Assembly (NCBI GenBank): GCA_002373045.1
Contig: DFHU01000066.1
Location: 1-39,509 of the forward strand
DNA length: 39,509 nt
DNA from: Pseudoselenomonas ruminantium
Lineage (GTDB): Bacteria > Bacillota > Negativicutes > Selenomonadales > Selenomonadaceae
Direction of reading: 5' to 3'
The notes beneath the pieces are model-generated. The model had not been told where the DNA came from. It did no database searches and saw only the letters and a list, made by a program, of their open reading frames with translations. The position numbers and the translations under genes were made by a program. Positions 7,826 to 15,439 of the stretch are shown piece after piece; position 1 is the stretch's first letter, and every line of letters begins with the position of its first letter.

Positions 7826-8952
7826 GGATAAAGGATAGTACACCCAAAGCCGATGGCTTTTATATGCCCGCTGAGTTTGCACCCCATGCAGGAACCTTCC
7901 TGATTTGGCCTATCCGGCCCGGCTCGTGGACGAACAATGGAGTAGATGTGCAGCCGGTGTTTGTGGAGTTGATTCGCGAGATTTCGGCGGTGGAGGAACT
8001 TTATCTGCTGGTGGCTGAAACGCATCGCGAGCAGGCAGAAGCTATGCTCAAGAACCTGCCGCAGGAGCATATTCACTACTTGGCTATCCCTACGGATGAT
8101 GCCTGGGCGCGGGATATGGGGCCGACCTATGTCGTTGACGGCAAAGGTCAGCGCCGGGGCATCAACTGGCGCTTCAATGCCTGGGGCGGCGATGTTGACG
8201 GTCTTTACCCGGATTACGCGCAGGATGATGCGGCGGCAGAGAAGATGTGCACGGCTCTGGAAGATGATATCTATGATGCCGGGGATTTTGTGCTCGAAGG
8301 CGGCTCCATTCATGTGGACGGCGAAGGTACGGTTGTCGCGACCGAAGCCTGCCTGCTGTCCAAGGGGCGCAATCCTGACCGGTCAAAAGAGCAGATTGAA
8401 GCAAAGCTGCTGCAATATCTCGGCGCGGAAAAAGTCATTTGGCTGCCACGGGGCATCTACAACGATGAAACCAACGAGCATGTGGATAATGTCTTTGCCT
8501 TTGTAAAGCCCGGTGAAGTCCTGCTGGCCTGGACGGAAGATAAATCTGACCCGCAGTATGCGCTGAGTCAGGCGGATTTAGCGGTATTGGAAGCGGCTAC
8601 GGACGCCAAGGGGCGTAAGTTTATCATTCATAAACTGCCCATTCCTCAAAAGCCTGTCTGCATCACCGAGGAAGAAGCAAACAGCTTTACCTTCGAGGAA
8701 GGTGAGGACAGGCGGGAACCGGGAGAACGGCTGGCGGCCAGCTATGTGAATTTTTACCTCTGCAACGGCAAGGTCATTCTGCCGCAGTTCGGTGATGAAA
8801 TGGACAAGGAGGCACGGCGTATCTTAGGAGAATGTTTCCCGGAGCGCCAAGTGGTGCCCTTGCCTGCCAGAGCCGTAATTGTGGGCGGCGGCAACTTCCA
8901 TTGTCTGACCCAGCAGATTCCTTCCATCACGCAGAGAAACGAGGTGAGATAA
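7822..8952 (+). CDS. aguA: Agmatine deiminase
   Basis: A 376-residue guanidino-group-modifying enzyme that hydrolyses agmatine to N-carbamoylputrescine and ammonia. The N-terminus MPAEFAPHAGTFLIWP, the motif DDAWARDMGPTYVVD, NAWGG and EGGSIHVDGEGT are hallmarks of the family, and the catalytic cysteine is C361 in GGGNFHCLTQQ near the C-terminus. Length is normal. The start overlaps the nspC stop and the end overlaps the aguB start (TAATG), so the enzyme is translationally tied to both neighbours. With SpeA and AguB it completes arginine to agmatine to carbamoylputrescine to putrescine. Confidence 0.95.
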   Translation: MRIKDSTPKADGFYMPAEFAPHAGTFLIWPIRPGSWTNNGVDVQPVFVELIREISAVEELYLLVAETHREQAEAMLKNLPQEHIHYLAIPTDDAWARDMGPTYVVDGKGQRRGINWRFNAWGGDVDGLYPDYAQDDAAAEKMCTALEDDIYDAGDFVLEGGSIHVDGEGTVVATEACLLSKGRNPDRSKEQIEAKLLQYLGAEKVIWLPRGIYNDETNEHVDNVFAFVKPGEVLLAWTEDKSDPQYALSQADLAVLEAATDAKGRKFIIHKLPIPQKPVCITEEEANSFTFEEGEDRREPGERLAASYVNFYLCNGKVILPQFGDEMDKEARRILGECFPERQVVPLPARAVIVGGGNFHCLTQQIPSITQRNEVR

Positions 8953-9827
8953 TGCGCAAAGTAACCGTTGCCGCCATTCAAATGCAGATGACGGCAGATG
9001 TAAGCGAGAATATAAGTCAAGCCGAACAAATGGTGAGAAAAGCTTCCGGGCAGGGGGCACAGATAATCCTGTTGCCGGAACTCTTTGAACGGCCCTACTT
9101 CTGCCAGCAGCGGCAGTATGATTTTTATGATTATGCCACATCTGTAGAGGAGAATCCGGCGGTTCGCCATTTCCAGCCCATCGCCAAAGAACTGGCCGTG
9201 GTTATGCCCATCAGTTTCTATGAAAAGGATGGCACACGGCTCTTTAACAGCATTGCCATGCTTGAGGCCGATGGTTCTGTAATGGGGGTGTATCGCAAGA
9301 CCCATATTCCCGATGACCATTACTATCAGGAAAAATTCTACTTCACGCCGGGCAATACCGGCTTTAAGGTTTGGGATACCCGCTATGGCAAGGTAGGCGT
9401 AGGCATCTGCTGGGACCAGTGGTTCCCCGAAGCTGCCCGCGCCATGGCCCTGCAGGGGGCAGAAATCCTGCTCTATCCCACGGCGATTGGCTCCGAGCCA
9501 ATCCTCGAAACCGACAGCATGCCCCATTGGCGGCGCTGTATGCAGGGGCATGCGGGCAGCAACCTCGTGCCCGTAATGGCGGCTAACCGCATTGGCGTAG
9601 AGCAGGTGGAACCCTGCGCAGAAAACGGCGGCCAGTCCTCGTCGCTGAACTTCTATGGTTCTTCCTTTATCACGGATAACACAGGAGAGATTATCGCGGA
9701 AGCGAACCGCACGGACGAACAGGTTTTGACCGCTTCCTTTGACCTTGACCAATACGCCAAAGACCGCCTGAGCTGGGGCCTTTTCCGTGATCGGCGGCCG
9801 GAGATGTATCGGGATATTGTAAAGTAG
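8952..9827 (+). CDS. aguB: N-carbamoylputrescine amidase
   Basis: A 291-residue nitrilase-superfamily (CN hydrolase) enzyme converting N-carbamoylputrescine to putrescine, CO2 and ammonia. The Glu-Lys-Cys triad is visible: Glu in LLPELFERPYFC, Lys in YRKTHIPD and Cys in VGICWDQWFPEAAR. The product tail GLFRDRRPEMY is typical of AguB. The start at 8952 overlaps the aguA stop by one base and follows GAGGTGA (8941-8947); upstream in-frame extension (from 8832) lies wholly within aguA and is rejected. Last gene of the polyamine operon; a bidirectional terminator lies about 70 bp downstream. Confidence 0.95.
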   Translation: MRKVTVAAIQMQMTADVSENISQAEQMVRKASGQGAQIILLPELFERPYFCQQRQYDFYDYATSVEENPAVRHFQPIAKELAVVMPISFYEKDGTRLFNSIAMLEADGSVMGVYRKTHIPDDHYYQEKFYFTPGNTGFKVWDTRYGKVGVGICWDQWFPEAARAMALQGAEILLYPTAIGSEPILETDSMPHWRRCMQGHAGSNLVPVMAANRIGVEQVEPCAENGGQSSSLNFYGSSFITDNTGEIIAEANRTDEQVLTASFDLDQYAKDRLSWGLFRDRRPEMYRDIVK

Positions 9828-9884
9828 CATCGCTGAGGGAAAGAATGACGCTCAAGATGTCGCTTGGAATCGGAAAAGTCAATT

Positions 9885-9896
9885 TTGACATGTCAA
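9885..9896. repeat. Isolated TTGACATGTCAA palindrome after aguB
   Basis: Identical to the first palindrome of the speA-speE array at 4481. It overlaps the start of the operon terminator stem; ACCGGTCAA (9908-9916) in the terminator loop resembles the second array copy. Confidence 0.6.
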
Positions 9897-9939
9897 AAAA
9901 GCTGATAACCGGTCAAATCTGACTTGTTACCAGCTTTTT
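9896..9939. terminator. Bidirectional terminator between aguB and fic
   Basis: A 14-bp stem, AAAAAGCTGATAAC (9896-9909) against GTTACCAGCTTTTT (9926-9939), with one A-C mismatch and a 16-nt loop. A/T runs on both sides let it serve the polyamine operon and the convergent fic gene. The stretch 9940-9984 holds only the short repeat GACAACTGTTGCAATTGTC. Confidence 0.75.
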
Positions 9940-9984
9940 GCATGGCTATATTGTGTTAATGACGACAACTGTTGCAATTGTCAA

Positions 9985-10758
9985 TCAAATTCCACCTTTG
10001 TTATTTCTGCTCATCCGCTGAATTTGTCTTTGCCAGGTTTTTTCGATTTGACTTGTCAAAAATTCCTTTAGGGGAGCTAACTCCTGTTTTGTGTCCCAGC
10101 TTTCCAGAGCAGCGTAGTAGTCGTTGCGGTCTTCTTCATGGATGATAAGGGGCGGATGGTTATGGTTCAACAGGAAATAGTTAGTGGCCAGACGCCCCGT
10201 GCGGCCGTTGCCATCGGCAAAGGGATGAATGTTTTCAAATTTGGCATGGAAGTATGCGGCGGCAGTCAGGATATGCTTAGGGGAATCAAGATTGGTTTCC
10301 GTTAGGTCACTGAGGAGTTCGCCGATTTCTTCGGGCACATCTTCAGGGAGAGCACCAACTTCTTCCCGACCTGTGACGTAATCGTGCTTCTTGTATTCAC
10401 CAGGACGCTCGCCGATGCTGTAGCGGCGCTCATCGTAGGTATTCTTGGTGAGCTCGTAGTGTAGTTCTTTGATGAATTTTTCATCGAAAGCCCGTTGCTG
10501 GCCGAAGGCTTCCATAACAAAATTCATGGCATCCTTGGCGTTGCGGATTTCAAAAATGGTGCGCAGGTCGCCGGTGTAGTTGGAGAGGGTGTCCCGCTCG
10601 AAAATATCTCGGGTGTCGTTGTAGGTGATGTTGTCGTTTTCGATTTTGCCGGAGTGGTAGGCAAAGTTGATGATTTGCCCGTTCAGGATGGCTTCTAAAG
10701 CTGCCCGGGTTTTTATCTGGCTGCTTGTCCAGTAGTGGATGATTTTTTCATAAATCAT
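9985..10758 (-). CDS. Fic/DOC family protein, class II (N-terminal inhibitory helix)
   Basis: A 257-residue Fic-fold protein. The catalytic motif HPFADGNGRTGR (residues 178-189) matches HPFx(D/E)GNGRxxR, so the enzyme should transfer AMP (or another nucleotide/phosphate moiety) from a nucleotide to a protein hydroxyl. An N-terminal inhibitory motif S-GKI-E-N (S36, E40, N41) fits (S/T)xxxE(G/N), placing it in class II, where the autoinhibitory helix is in the same chain. No antitoxin-like partner lies beside it, consistent with self-inhibition. Target unknown. The ribosome binding site is modest (AAAGGCGGTG). It is a single-gene unit convergent with the polyamine operon. One TTGACTTGTCAA palindrome lies in its 3' coding part (10048-10059). 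Confidence 0.9.
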   Translation of the reverse strand: MIYEKIIHYWTSSQIKTRAALEAILNGQIINFAYHSGKIENDNITYNDTRDIFERDTLSNYTGDLRTIFEIRNAKDAMNFVMEAFGQQRAFDEKFIKELHYELTKNTYDERRYSIGERPGEYKKHDYVTGREEVGALPEDVPEEIGELLSDLTETNLDSPKHILTAAAYFHAKFENIHPFADGNGRTGRLATNYFLLNHNHPPLIIHEEDRNDYYAALESWDTKQELAPLKEFLTSQIEKTWQRQIQRMSRNNKGGI

Positions 10759-10851
10759 AGTTTCACCGCCTTTGTTTCTAAGTATACCACAGTAGAGCGG
10801 TTAGTGGATTAAAAGTATAGCACGAACCTATGGCAAATGATATAAGGAAAT

Positions 10852-10880
10852 TTGACGGCAATGGGGAATCGTAGTATAAT
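10852..10880 (+). promoter_or_regulatory. yebC promoter
   Basis: TTGACG (10852-10857), 17-nt spacer and a perfect TATAAT (10875-10880) set in the palindrome AGTATAATACT. The leader to the yebC start is about 60 nt. Confidence 0.8.
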
Positions 10881-10947
10881 ACTACCGTTATTAATGAAAT
10901 TTTCCTCGCTACATCGAGGGTAAATAAGCAAAAGGAGCGAATTTTGC

Positions 10948-11679
10948 ATGTCAGGACATTCCAAATGGGCCAACATTAAACGTAAAAAAGGCGCCAATGA
11001 CGCCATCCGCGGTCGTATCACCACGAAAATCGGCCGTGAAATCACCATTGCTGTACGCATGGGCGGCGGTGACCCCACGGGTAATATGCGTTTGAAGCTG
11101 GCTCTTTCCAAGGCCAAGGCCAACAATATTCCGAAGGACAACATCAACCGCGCTATCCAGAAGGGCCTCGGTGCTTCTGAAGGCAGCAACTACGAAGAAC
11201 TCACTTACGAAGGTTACGGCCCGGCTGGTACGGCTGTTATGCTCGACATCCTCACGGATAACCGCAACCGTACGGCTGCTGATGTGCGCCACCTGTTCTC
11301 CAAGTTCGGCGGCAACCTCGGTCAGGACGGCTGCGTAGGCTGGATGTTCAACAAGAAAGCCATCTTTGTTGTGGAAAAAGAAGTGTTCGACAACGAAGAC
11401 GAACTCATGGAAATCGTGCTCGAAGCAGGCGCGGATGACATGAAGGACGAAGGCGATGTATTCGAAATCACCGCTGAACCGGATGCTTTTGACGCCATCG
11501 AAGCTGCTCTGGGTGAAAAGGGCATTGAAACGGCTTCCGCTGAAATCACGATGGTTCCGGAAAACACCGTAAAACTGTCCGGTGAAGATGCCGAAAAGAT
11601 GCAGAAGCTCGAAGACGCTCTGGAAGACAACGACGACGTACAGAACGTATACAGCAACTACGAAACGGACGAAGAATAA
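10948..11679 (+). CDS. yebC: YebC/PmpR family protein
   Basis: A 243-residue YebC-family protein with the invariant start MSGHSKWANIKRKKGANDA, followed by GREITIAVRMGGGDP, LALSKAKANNIPKDNI and YEGYGPAGTAVM. Members were long annotated as transcriptional regulators; newer work links them to translation of difficult sequences on the ribosome. Length is typical. Start at 10948 follows AAAGGAG (10931-10937). ruvC lies downstream, the usual YebC-RuvC neighbourhood, but here they are separated by a long hairpin. Confidence 0.95.
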   Translation: MSGHSKWANIKRKKGANDAIRGRITTKIGREITIAVRMGGGDPTGNMRLKLALSKAKANNIPKDNINRAIQKGLGASEGSNYEELTYEGYGPAGTAVMLDILTDNRNRTAADVRHLFSKFGGNLGQDGCVGWMFNKKAIFVVEKEVFDNEDELMEIVLEAGADDMKDEGDVFEITAEPDAFDAIEAALGEKGIETASAEITMVPENTVKLSGEDAEKMQKLEDALEDNDDVQNVYSNYETDEE

Positions 11680-11718
11680 AATAAAAGGCCACAGGCTTTT
11701 AGTTCGTGGCAATAAGGC

Positions 11719-11804
11719 GCCCGCTGGGCTGACGATAACTTTCCTTTGCCATAGACAGGCTTGTCAAAAGCTACGGAAAGTCATCATCAGCCCAGCGGGC
11801 TTTT
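11719..11804 (+). terminator. Long hairpin between yebC and ruvC, probable terminator
   Basis: The 26-nt arm 11719-11744 pairs with 11775-11800 with only two A-C mismatches; the outer 14 bp (GCCCGCTGGGCTGA) are perfect. The 30-nt loop holds a small GACA/TGTC hairpin. TTTT follows at 11801. A smaller GCCAC/GTGGC hairpin precedes it at 11688-11710. Stem length is unusual for a plain terminator, so an RNA-processing site or a palindromic repeat element is possible. Confidence 0.65.
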
Positions 11805-11832
11805 GTATTTGTATATTTTGGAAAGGAATTAA

Positions 11833-12330
11833 ATGCTTGCATTAGGAATTGACCCCGGTACGGCCATCTGCGGTTTTGGCTTGGTAGAATCGCGCGGTAG
11901 CCGCCTTATCCCCATAAAATACGGTTCGGTATTCACCTCGCCCAAGATGCGCATGGAAGACCGGCTGGTCAAGATTTACGATGAACTTGATGCGCTGATG
12001 AAGGAGTACAAGCCCGATATTATGGGGATTGAAAAACTCTTTTTCAACCGCAATGTCACGACAGCCATTCCTGTAGGACAGGCGCGCGGCGTTGTGCTGC
12101 TCGCGGCGGCAAAAAACAATATTCCCATTGTGGAGCGCACGCCGATGCAGATTAAGCAGGATGTGACGGGGTATGGCAAGGCGGACAAGAAGCAGGTCAT
12201 CTATATGGTGACGAAACTTTTGCACCTGCCTGAGCCGCCCAAGCCTGATGACACTGCCGATGCTTTGGCTGTGGCTATCTGCACGACTTACTGCATGGGC
12301 AATGCGGCTTTCCGCAACAGCATCAGCTAA
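11833..12330 (+). CDS. ruvC: Crossover junction endodeoxyribonuclease RuvC
   Basis: A 165-residue Holliday-junction resolvase. It resolves four-way junctions during recombination, acting as a dimer with RuvAB. The RNase H-like catalytic acids are all present: D7 in GIDPGT, E67 in GIEKLFF, and D140 with D143 in PDDTADALAVAIC. Start at 11833 follows GGAAAGGA. ruvA and ruvB, commonly next in line, are absent here; the downstream gene is on the opposite strand and overlaps the 3' end by 8 bp. Confidence 0.96.
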   Translation: MLALGIDPGTAICGFGLVESRGSRLIPIKYGSVFTSPKMRMEDRLVKIYDELDALMKEYKPDIMGIEKLFFNRNVTTAIPVGQARGVVLLAAAKNNIPIVERTPMQIKQDVTGYGKADKKQVIYMVTKLLHLPEPPKPDDTADALAVAICTTYCMGNAAFRNSIS

Positions 12331-12778
12331 AGGCTTTCATCAGCCAGAGCACGAAGTAGGTCAGGCCACCGGCAATCAAGGGGCCTACGGCAACGCCGTG
12401 GAATAACAGAACGCCTGCCATGGTGCCGATAATCAGCGCTGGAATGACATCCGGCGTATTTTTTAGCAGGTCAACACCGCTGCCACCCGCAACAGCGGCT
12501 AAGAGGCCGGCCACGATGGCGATTACCCCGGCGTGGGTGCGGAAGGCATCAATCATATTGTTGATGGTGATGGTACCATTGGCAATGGGAACTAAGATTG
12601 CCGCCGTGAGAATGATGATGCCCCAGTTAAGTCCTTGTGAACCAAGAGCATTCAGCGCGGTGGTCAAGCCCAAAAGCTTTAAGACCAGGACAATGGCTGT
12701 GGCATAGACCACCGTCATATTATGTCCCAGATAACTGAGCAGCAATACTGCGCCCAAGGTAATATATTCGATATACAA
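12323..12778 (-). CDS. DUF441/UPF0756 family membrane protein
   Basis: A 151-residue hydrophobic protein with about four or five membrane segments, matching the DUF441 (YeaL-like) family: it contains LNWGIIILTAAILVPIANG and TPDVIPALIIGTMAGVLLFHG. Function unknown. The start codon is TTG, placed 8 nt after GGAG; the ATG within GGAGATG is in another frame and ends quickly. It overlaps ruvC convergently by 8 bp and is divergent from the LysE-type gene. A TATAAT on the minus strand (12813-12818) may be its -10 element. Confidence 0.85.
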   Translation of the reverse strand: MYIEYITLGAVLLLSYLGHNMTVVYATAIVLVLKLLGLTTALNALGSQGLNWGIIILTAAILVPIANGTITINNMIDAFRTHAGVIAIVAGLLAAVAGGSGVDLLKNTPDVIPALIIGTMAGVLLFHGVAVGPLIAGGLTYFVLWLMKAFS

Positions 12779-12835
12779 AAAAACATCTCCTTTGATTTAA
12801 AAATACCCTACTATTATACACGAGAGGAGACGATT

Positions 12836-13453
12836 ATGGAAATAAATACGCTAAGCTATTTTTTGACCGCGTCTGTACTGCTGACCTTAGCACCCGGTCC
12901 GGATAATCTATATCTGTTGGCCAAGAGTCTGGCGAGTGGGGCAAAAAGTGGTGTTTTTCTGAGTGCCGGTTTGGCCAGTGGCATTGTCTTTCATACAGGG
13001 CTGGTCATCTTAGGCGTTGCGGCACTTATCCAAAGCTCGCCCATGGCTTTTGCCGGGTTGAAATTCATCGGCGCAGGTTATCTCTTGTATCTGGCATGGA
13101 AAGCTTTCCAGGAAAAGGGCGAACTGCAGATGGGGCAGGCAGATGAAACGTCATCTTATGGGGCGATTTATCGCCGTGGGGTGCTTATGAATATCTTAAA
13201 TCCCAAGGTGCTGCTCTTTTTTCTGGCCTTCCTGCCGCAGTTTGTGGACGCAGCAAGTGCGGATTTTGCCTGGAATATCGCCCTTTTGGGAGCGGTCTTT
13301 GCCTTGCAGGCGTTTGTTATCTTTTCGGGCATTGCCCTTTGTGCAGGCAGAGTCCGGACGTTTATTTTGGGCACCAGGAATCTGAATCGGATTTTGGGCA
13401 TTGTGCAGGGGCTGGTTTTAACCATTATTGCTCTGGCGATATTGCTGTCATGA
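12836..13453 (+). CDS. LysE/RhtB family amino-acid exporter
   Basis: A 205-residue membrane protein with about six hydrophobic segments. The N-terminal LTLAPGPDNLYLLAKSLASG is the LysE/RhtB signature (LxPGPxxL), and the mid-protein MNILNPKVLLFFLAFLPQFV is the second conserved block. Family members export amino acids or derivatives such as lysine, threonine and homoserine lactone; the substrate is not predictable here. Start at 12836 follows GAGAGGAG; the frame extends upstream but that extension lies in the divergent gene. Followed by a strong terminator. Confidence 0.92.
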   Translation: MEINTLSYFLTASVLLTLAPGPDNLYLLAKSLASGAKSGVFLSAGLASGIVFHTGLVILGVAALIQSSPMAFAGLKFIGAGYLLYLAWKAFQEKGELQMGQADETSSYGAIYRRGVLMNILNPKVLLFFLAFLPQFVDAASADFAWNIALLGAVFALQAFVIFSGIALCAGRVRTFILGTRNLNRILGIVQGLVLTIIALAILLS

Positions 13454-13465
13454 AATAGGGACACG

Positions 13466-13500
13466 AAAAAACGCAGGTTGATTCAGAACCTGCGTTTTCT
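13466..13500. terminator. Bidirectional terminator between the LysE gene and modB
   Basis: A 12-bp perfect stem AAAACGCAGGTT (13468-13479) / AACCTGCGTTTT (13487-13498) with a 7-nt loop and T-runs on both strands. Confidence 0.85.
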
Positions 13501-13706
13501 ATCGTATAATTCCTTTACCTGCAAAGCTTCCCCACTCTTACTTATAAAGGCATGTGTGTCATCACTTCCCCAAGTGACAAAAAATATTATACGATTGAAC
13601 ATCATCCATGCCAATACCACCAAAGTATAAAATAAAAATCACAATACTACTTTAGGGGTATATGCAGGCAGTTTAACTATTTTTTCCTTACAGCAGGAGA
13701 AAATGA
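13501..13706. other. Intergenic region with a widely spaced inverted repeat
   Basis: No convincing gene. ATCGTATAAT (13501-13510) is repeated inverted as ATTATACGAT (13586-13595), bounding a 95-bp segment that contains the hairpin TCACTT-CCCC-AAGTGA (13562-13577). On the minus strand it would be the trailer of modB. A 15-codon frame exists on that strand, but its ribosome binding site is poor. Confidence 0.4.
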
Positions 13707-14372
13707 TTAAAATGCTTTCCGAGTTTGCCGGTTCAGCCAGTGATTTAGCGAAAGGATGAACAACAGAGAAAACAGGATGATACCGGCCGCCCACTTCTCG
13801 GCAAGGGCATAGTCATTGGCTTGAACAGCGGCGTATATAGCGGTGGACATGGTCTGGGTGTGTCCGGGAATGTTGCCGGCAAACATGATGGTAGCGCCAA
13901 ATTCACCTATCGTCCGGGCAAAGGACAGAACCAGTCCGGCCAGAATCCCTTGTCGGGTATTCGGCAGGAGAATGTGCCAGAAAATGCGCCATTCCGATAC
14001 CCCCAGCGTACGGGCGGCATAGATGATATTCGGGTCTAACTGTTCAAAAGCACCGCGGGTGGTGCGGTACATAAGCGGGAGGGAAACAACAATTGCCGCA
14101 ATAACAGCAGCGGGCCAGGTAAAAACCAGATGAATATCCCATTGCAGCAGCGCTTGCCCGATAAAGCTGCGTTTGCCCAATAGCAACAGCAGCAAAAAGC
14201 CGACTACTGTGGGCGGCAAGATCAGGGGCAGCGTGATAATGGCATCCATGAGCCCCTGGCCTTTGTGCATACGCATAACTCCATAGGCCAGAAAAATGCC
14301 GATAAAAAAGGTGATGGTTGTGGCGGTGACTGCTGTTTCCAGCGTGATGATAAGGGGATTCCAGTCAAGCAT
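13707..14372 (-). CDS. modB: Molybdate ABC transporter permease ModB
   Basis: A 221-residue inner-membrane permease of the molybdate/sulfate group, with about five hydrophobic segments. LPLILPPTVVGFLLLLLLGK and the cytoplasmic loop AARTLGVSEWRIFWHILLPNTRQGILAG (the EAA loop that contacts the ATPase), followed by ARTIGEFGATIMFAGN, are characteristic of ModB. Start at 14372 follows ACGAGGT on the minus strand, 12 nt after modC. Last gene of the minus-strand operon. Confidence 0.93.
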   Translation of the reverse strand: MLDWNPLIITLETAVTATTITFFIGIFLAYGVMRMHKGQGLMDAIITLPLILPPTVVGFLLLLLLGKRSFIGQALLQWDIHLVFTWPAAVIAAIVVSLPLMYRTTRGAFEQLDPNIIYAARTLGVSEWRIFWHILLPNTRQGILAGLVLSFARTIGEFGATIMFAGNIPGHTQTMSTAIYAAVQANDYALAEKWAAGIILFSLLFILSLNHWLNRQTRKAF

Positions 14373-14384
14373 CTTTGTACCTCG

Positions 14385-15431
14385 TTAACTATTCATCATC
14401 ATAATCTGCTCAGGTGGCAGATAGAGATAAAGTGTCGTTTTTTTCAACTGCTGCCATTGCTGTTTGTCCAGTTCCCAACGCAGCGGCTTTACCGCTTTTC
14501 CTTGAGGGCGGACCATGACGATATAGGAAAACGTATCTTCAATCACGCGCACAACCTCCATGGGAAAAACATTTTCTCCGGCAGTTTTTTCCTGCGCGGT
14601 CAGGAAATGTGCCCGGATAGCGGTGTATTTTATTTGGGATGAAGGTTCGGCAACGGTTTTCAAGGGCAAATCCCAATCCAGGGCGTAGATATGCCGGTCA
14701 TCTATGCGTTGGGCGCGGGAAATATTTTTACAGCCGGTCAGTAGTGTGGCCGCAAGTGTTTGTGGATTATGGAAAAGGTCTTTGGTGTTTTGCGGAGTTT
14801 CCATTTTGCCTTGGTTGATGACAGCAGTCTTATCCGCCAGGCGATAAACTTCGCCACGGTCATGAGAGACGAGGATTGCGGTTCTGCCGTAGGCTGGCAG
14901 TATATCCATGAGCTCGGTTTCCATCTGTCCTTTCAGATAACTGTCCAAAGCAGAAAACGGTTCATCCAATAGCAGGATTTTGGCCGGGGTGGCCAAAATG
15001 CGGGCCAGGGCTGCCCGTTGCTGCTGACCGCCAGAGAGCGCTGCAGGATAGGTGTCTGCAAGGTCTGTCAGTTGAAAGGTATTTAGAAGTTTCTGTATCG
15101 TTTTATCGTCGTGGGCGGTATTGGTGGGCATGACAAAACGAATGTTTTCTGCAATGGTCATATTCGGAAAGAGTGCGTAATGTTGAAACAGATAGCCAAT
15201 TTGCCGTTTTTGTGGCGGCAGGTTAATCTGTTGTTCGCTGTCGAACAGGACTTTTCCATCCAGTACGATGTGGCCCTTGTCAGGCCTTTCAATGCCGGCA
15301 ATGCATTTGAGTGTCATGCTCTTGCCACAGCCGGACGCGCCTAATAGGGCAAAGACTTCATCTTTTAAGGTAAAGTCAGCCTTTAAGGTGAAAGCCGGCA
15401 GTTTTTTTTTCAGGGATACGATAAGTTCCAT
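14385..15431 (-). CDS. modC: Molybdate ABC transporter ATP-binding protein ModC
   Basis: A 348-residue ABC ATPase. Walker A GASGCGKS, the Q-loop LFQHYALFP, signature LSGGQQQR and Walker B ILLLDEP with the following Ser-Ala-Leu-Asp D-loop are intact, as is the switch His in LVSHD. The region after about residue 220 is an accessory regulatory domain of the kind that follows the ATPase in ModC/CysA-type proteins. The start at 15431 (MELIVSLKKK) follows GAGGAAATGT; a TTG six codons earlier overlaps modA and is unlikely. It lies 8 nt after the modA stop. Molybdate rather than sulfate specificity is inferred from modA and modB. Confidence 0.92.
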   Translation of the reverse strand: MELIVSLKKKLPAFTLKADFTLKDEVFALLGASGCGKSMTLKCIAGIERPDKGHIVLDGKVLFDSEQQINLPPQKRQIGYLFQHYALFPNMTIAENIRFVMPTNTAHDDKTIQKLLNTFQLTDLADTYPAALSGGQQQRAALARILATPAKILLLDEPFSALDSYLKGQMETELMDILPAYGRTAILVSHDRGEVYRLADKTAVINQGKMETPQNTKDLFHNPQTLAATLLTGCKNISRAQRIDDRHIYALDWDLPLKTVAEPSSQIKYTAIRAHFLTAQEKTAGENVFPMEVVRVIEDTFSYIVMVRPQGKAVKPLRWELDKQQWQQLKKTTLYLYLPPEQIMMMNS

Positions 15432-15439
15432 ACATTTCC

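Noticed and set aside
13551..13620. 15-codon minus-strand frame (MDDVQSYNIFCHLGK) downstream of modB
   Set aside because: Very short, weak ribosome binding site, and it lies across the inverted-repeat segment; no support for translation.
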